Positions 63,633 to 64,000 of a stretch of DNA of 64,000 bases are shown here, piece by piece. Source of the stretch: Streptomyces sp. NBC_00259 (lineage in GTDB: Bacteria; Actinomycetota; Actinomycetes; Streptomycetales; Streptomycetaceae); assembly GCF_036181745.1 (NCBI RefSeq), contig NZ_CP108080.1:62001-126000 (forward strand), in the 5' to 3' direction. The notes under the pieces are model-generated. The model made no database searches and was not told the origin of the DNA. It saw nothing but the letters and a program-made list of their open reading frames with translations. The translations under genes and the position numbers were made by a program. Numbering within the stretch: position 1 is the first letter of the stretch; each line of letters begins with the position of its first letter.

Positions 63633-64000
63633 ACACGGAGGGCCCGGTCCCACCTGGCGGACGTCTCAGCTCCATGGGGGAACAGATCGCTCACCCAGGA
63701 CCGAGAACCCACGGAGCCGTCCGCGTTCCGCGCATAAGCATTCTCGGCGGTGCTCGATGAATCAGATCGAGCGGGTCGCGGTGCCGGCAACGTACGGCTC
63801 GGTGTGAGCGACGCTTATCCTCGGCCCTCGCGGATCACGTGGACGGGCAGTCGGACCACCAGGCCGGCGGCCAAGGCACCACCGGCGGCCGACCACGTCA
63901 GCCGGAGGCAGGGCTGAATGGCCCCCCGAGGCCGGAGCGGCTCATCAACTACCGCGCGCGTGCGCGGTGCATGTCGGACACCGCATCCGATTGAGTCCGG
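63633..64000. other. Right edge of window, possible end of a minus-strand gene
   Basis: About 370 bp. On the minus strand a frame entering from the right reads LTWSAAGGALAAGLVVRLPV then HVIREGRG and stops at 63815-63817, which could be the end of a membrane protein. Otherwise nothing seen. Confidence 0.3.

Overview
The window is GC-rich with strong third-position G/C, and its gene content points to Streptomyces or a close relative, probably an accessory or chromosome-arm region. Pointers include a Pls-type synthetase, SARP/STAND and MmyB-type regulators, P450s with a selinadiene-type terpene synthase, a CGNR regulator, and many IS5-, IS4-, IS3-, ISL3-, IS21- and IS1182-type insertion sequence pieces.

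Layout. 1-4.5 kb: the end of a Pls/PosA-family peptide synthetase, a small C/A/PCP NRPS and an overlapping fold-type-II PLP enzyme, which look like one operon for a homopoly-amino-acid or similar peptide. 4.8-10.2 kb: IS5 scar, a SUKH protein, a pterin-dehydratase/VOC fusion, an IS3 scar that has cut two genes, and two secreted proteins. 10.7-16.2 kb: a large BTAD-STAND-WD40 regulator and a secreted M23 endopeptidase. 16.3-21.5 kb: transposon graveyard with an IS4 element nested in an IS5 element and a decapitated SUKH-Lsr2 gene. 21.9-26.4 kb: lipoprotein plus amidase-6 protein, then a secreted lysyl oxidase with a His-rich linker. 26.5-33.9 kb: broken genes (GNAT, Tat protein, ISL3, IstB, lipoprotein) around an intact MerR-methyltransferase fusion, a membrane protein, a lipoprotein and a GNAT. 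33.9-38.4 kb: two IS5-family elements bounded by TAA, IS pieces, DinB, SRPBCC and a broken ArsR gene. 38.5-45.4 kb: three MmyB-type regulators (minus strand) facing three SDR oxidoreductases and an Atu4866 protein (plus strand), with a shared CCCAGGAAA element in the regulator and SDR upstream regions. 47.6-54.6 kb: P450 fragment, two P450 genes, a selinadiene-type sesquiterpene synthase and a methyltransferase. 55.8-57.8 kb: two related IS5-family elements, one carrying an ankyrin-repeat passenger gene. 57.9-59.7 kb: CGNR regulator and divergent epoxide hydrolase sharing two 17-bp dyad operators. 60.2-62.9 kb: four-gene ABC-transporter operon with 4-bp overlaps. 63.1-63.6 kb: a GNAT.

The most unusual items are the ankyrin-carrying IS, the MerR-methyltransferase fusion with a 19-bp-spacer leaderless promoter, the Pls/NRPS/PLP set at the left edge, the terpene/P450 locus that includes a P450 lacking the ExxR arginine, and the MmyB/SDR array. 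All calls were made by reading the sequence without database searches.
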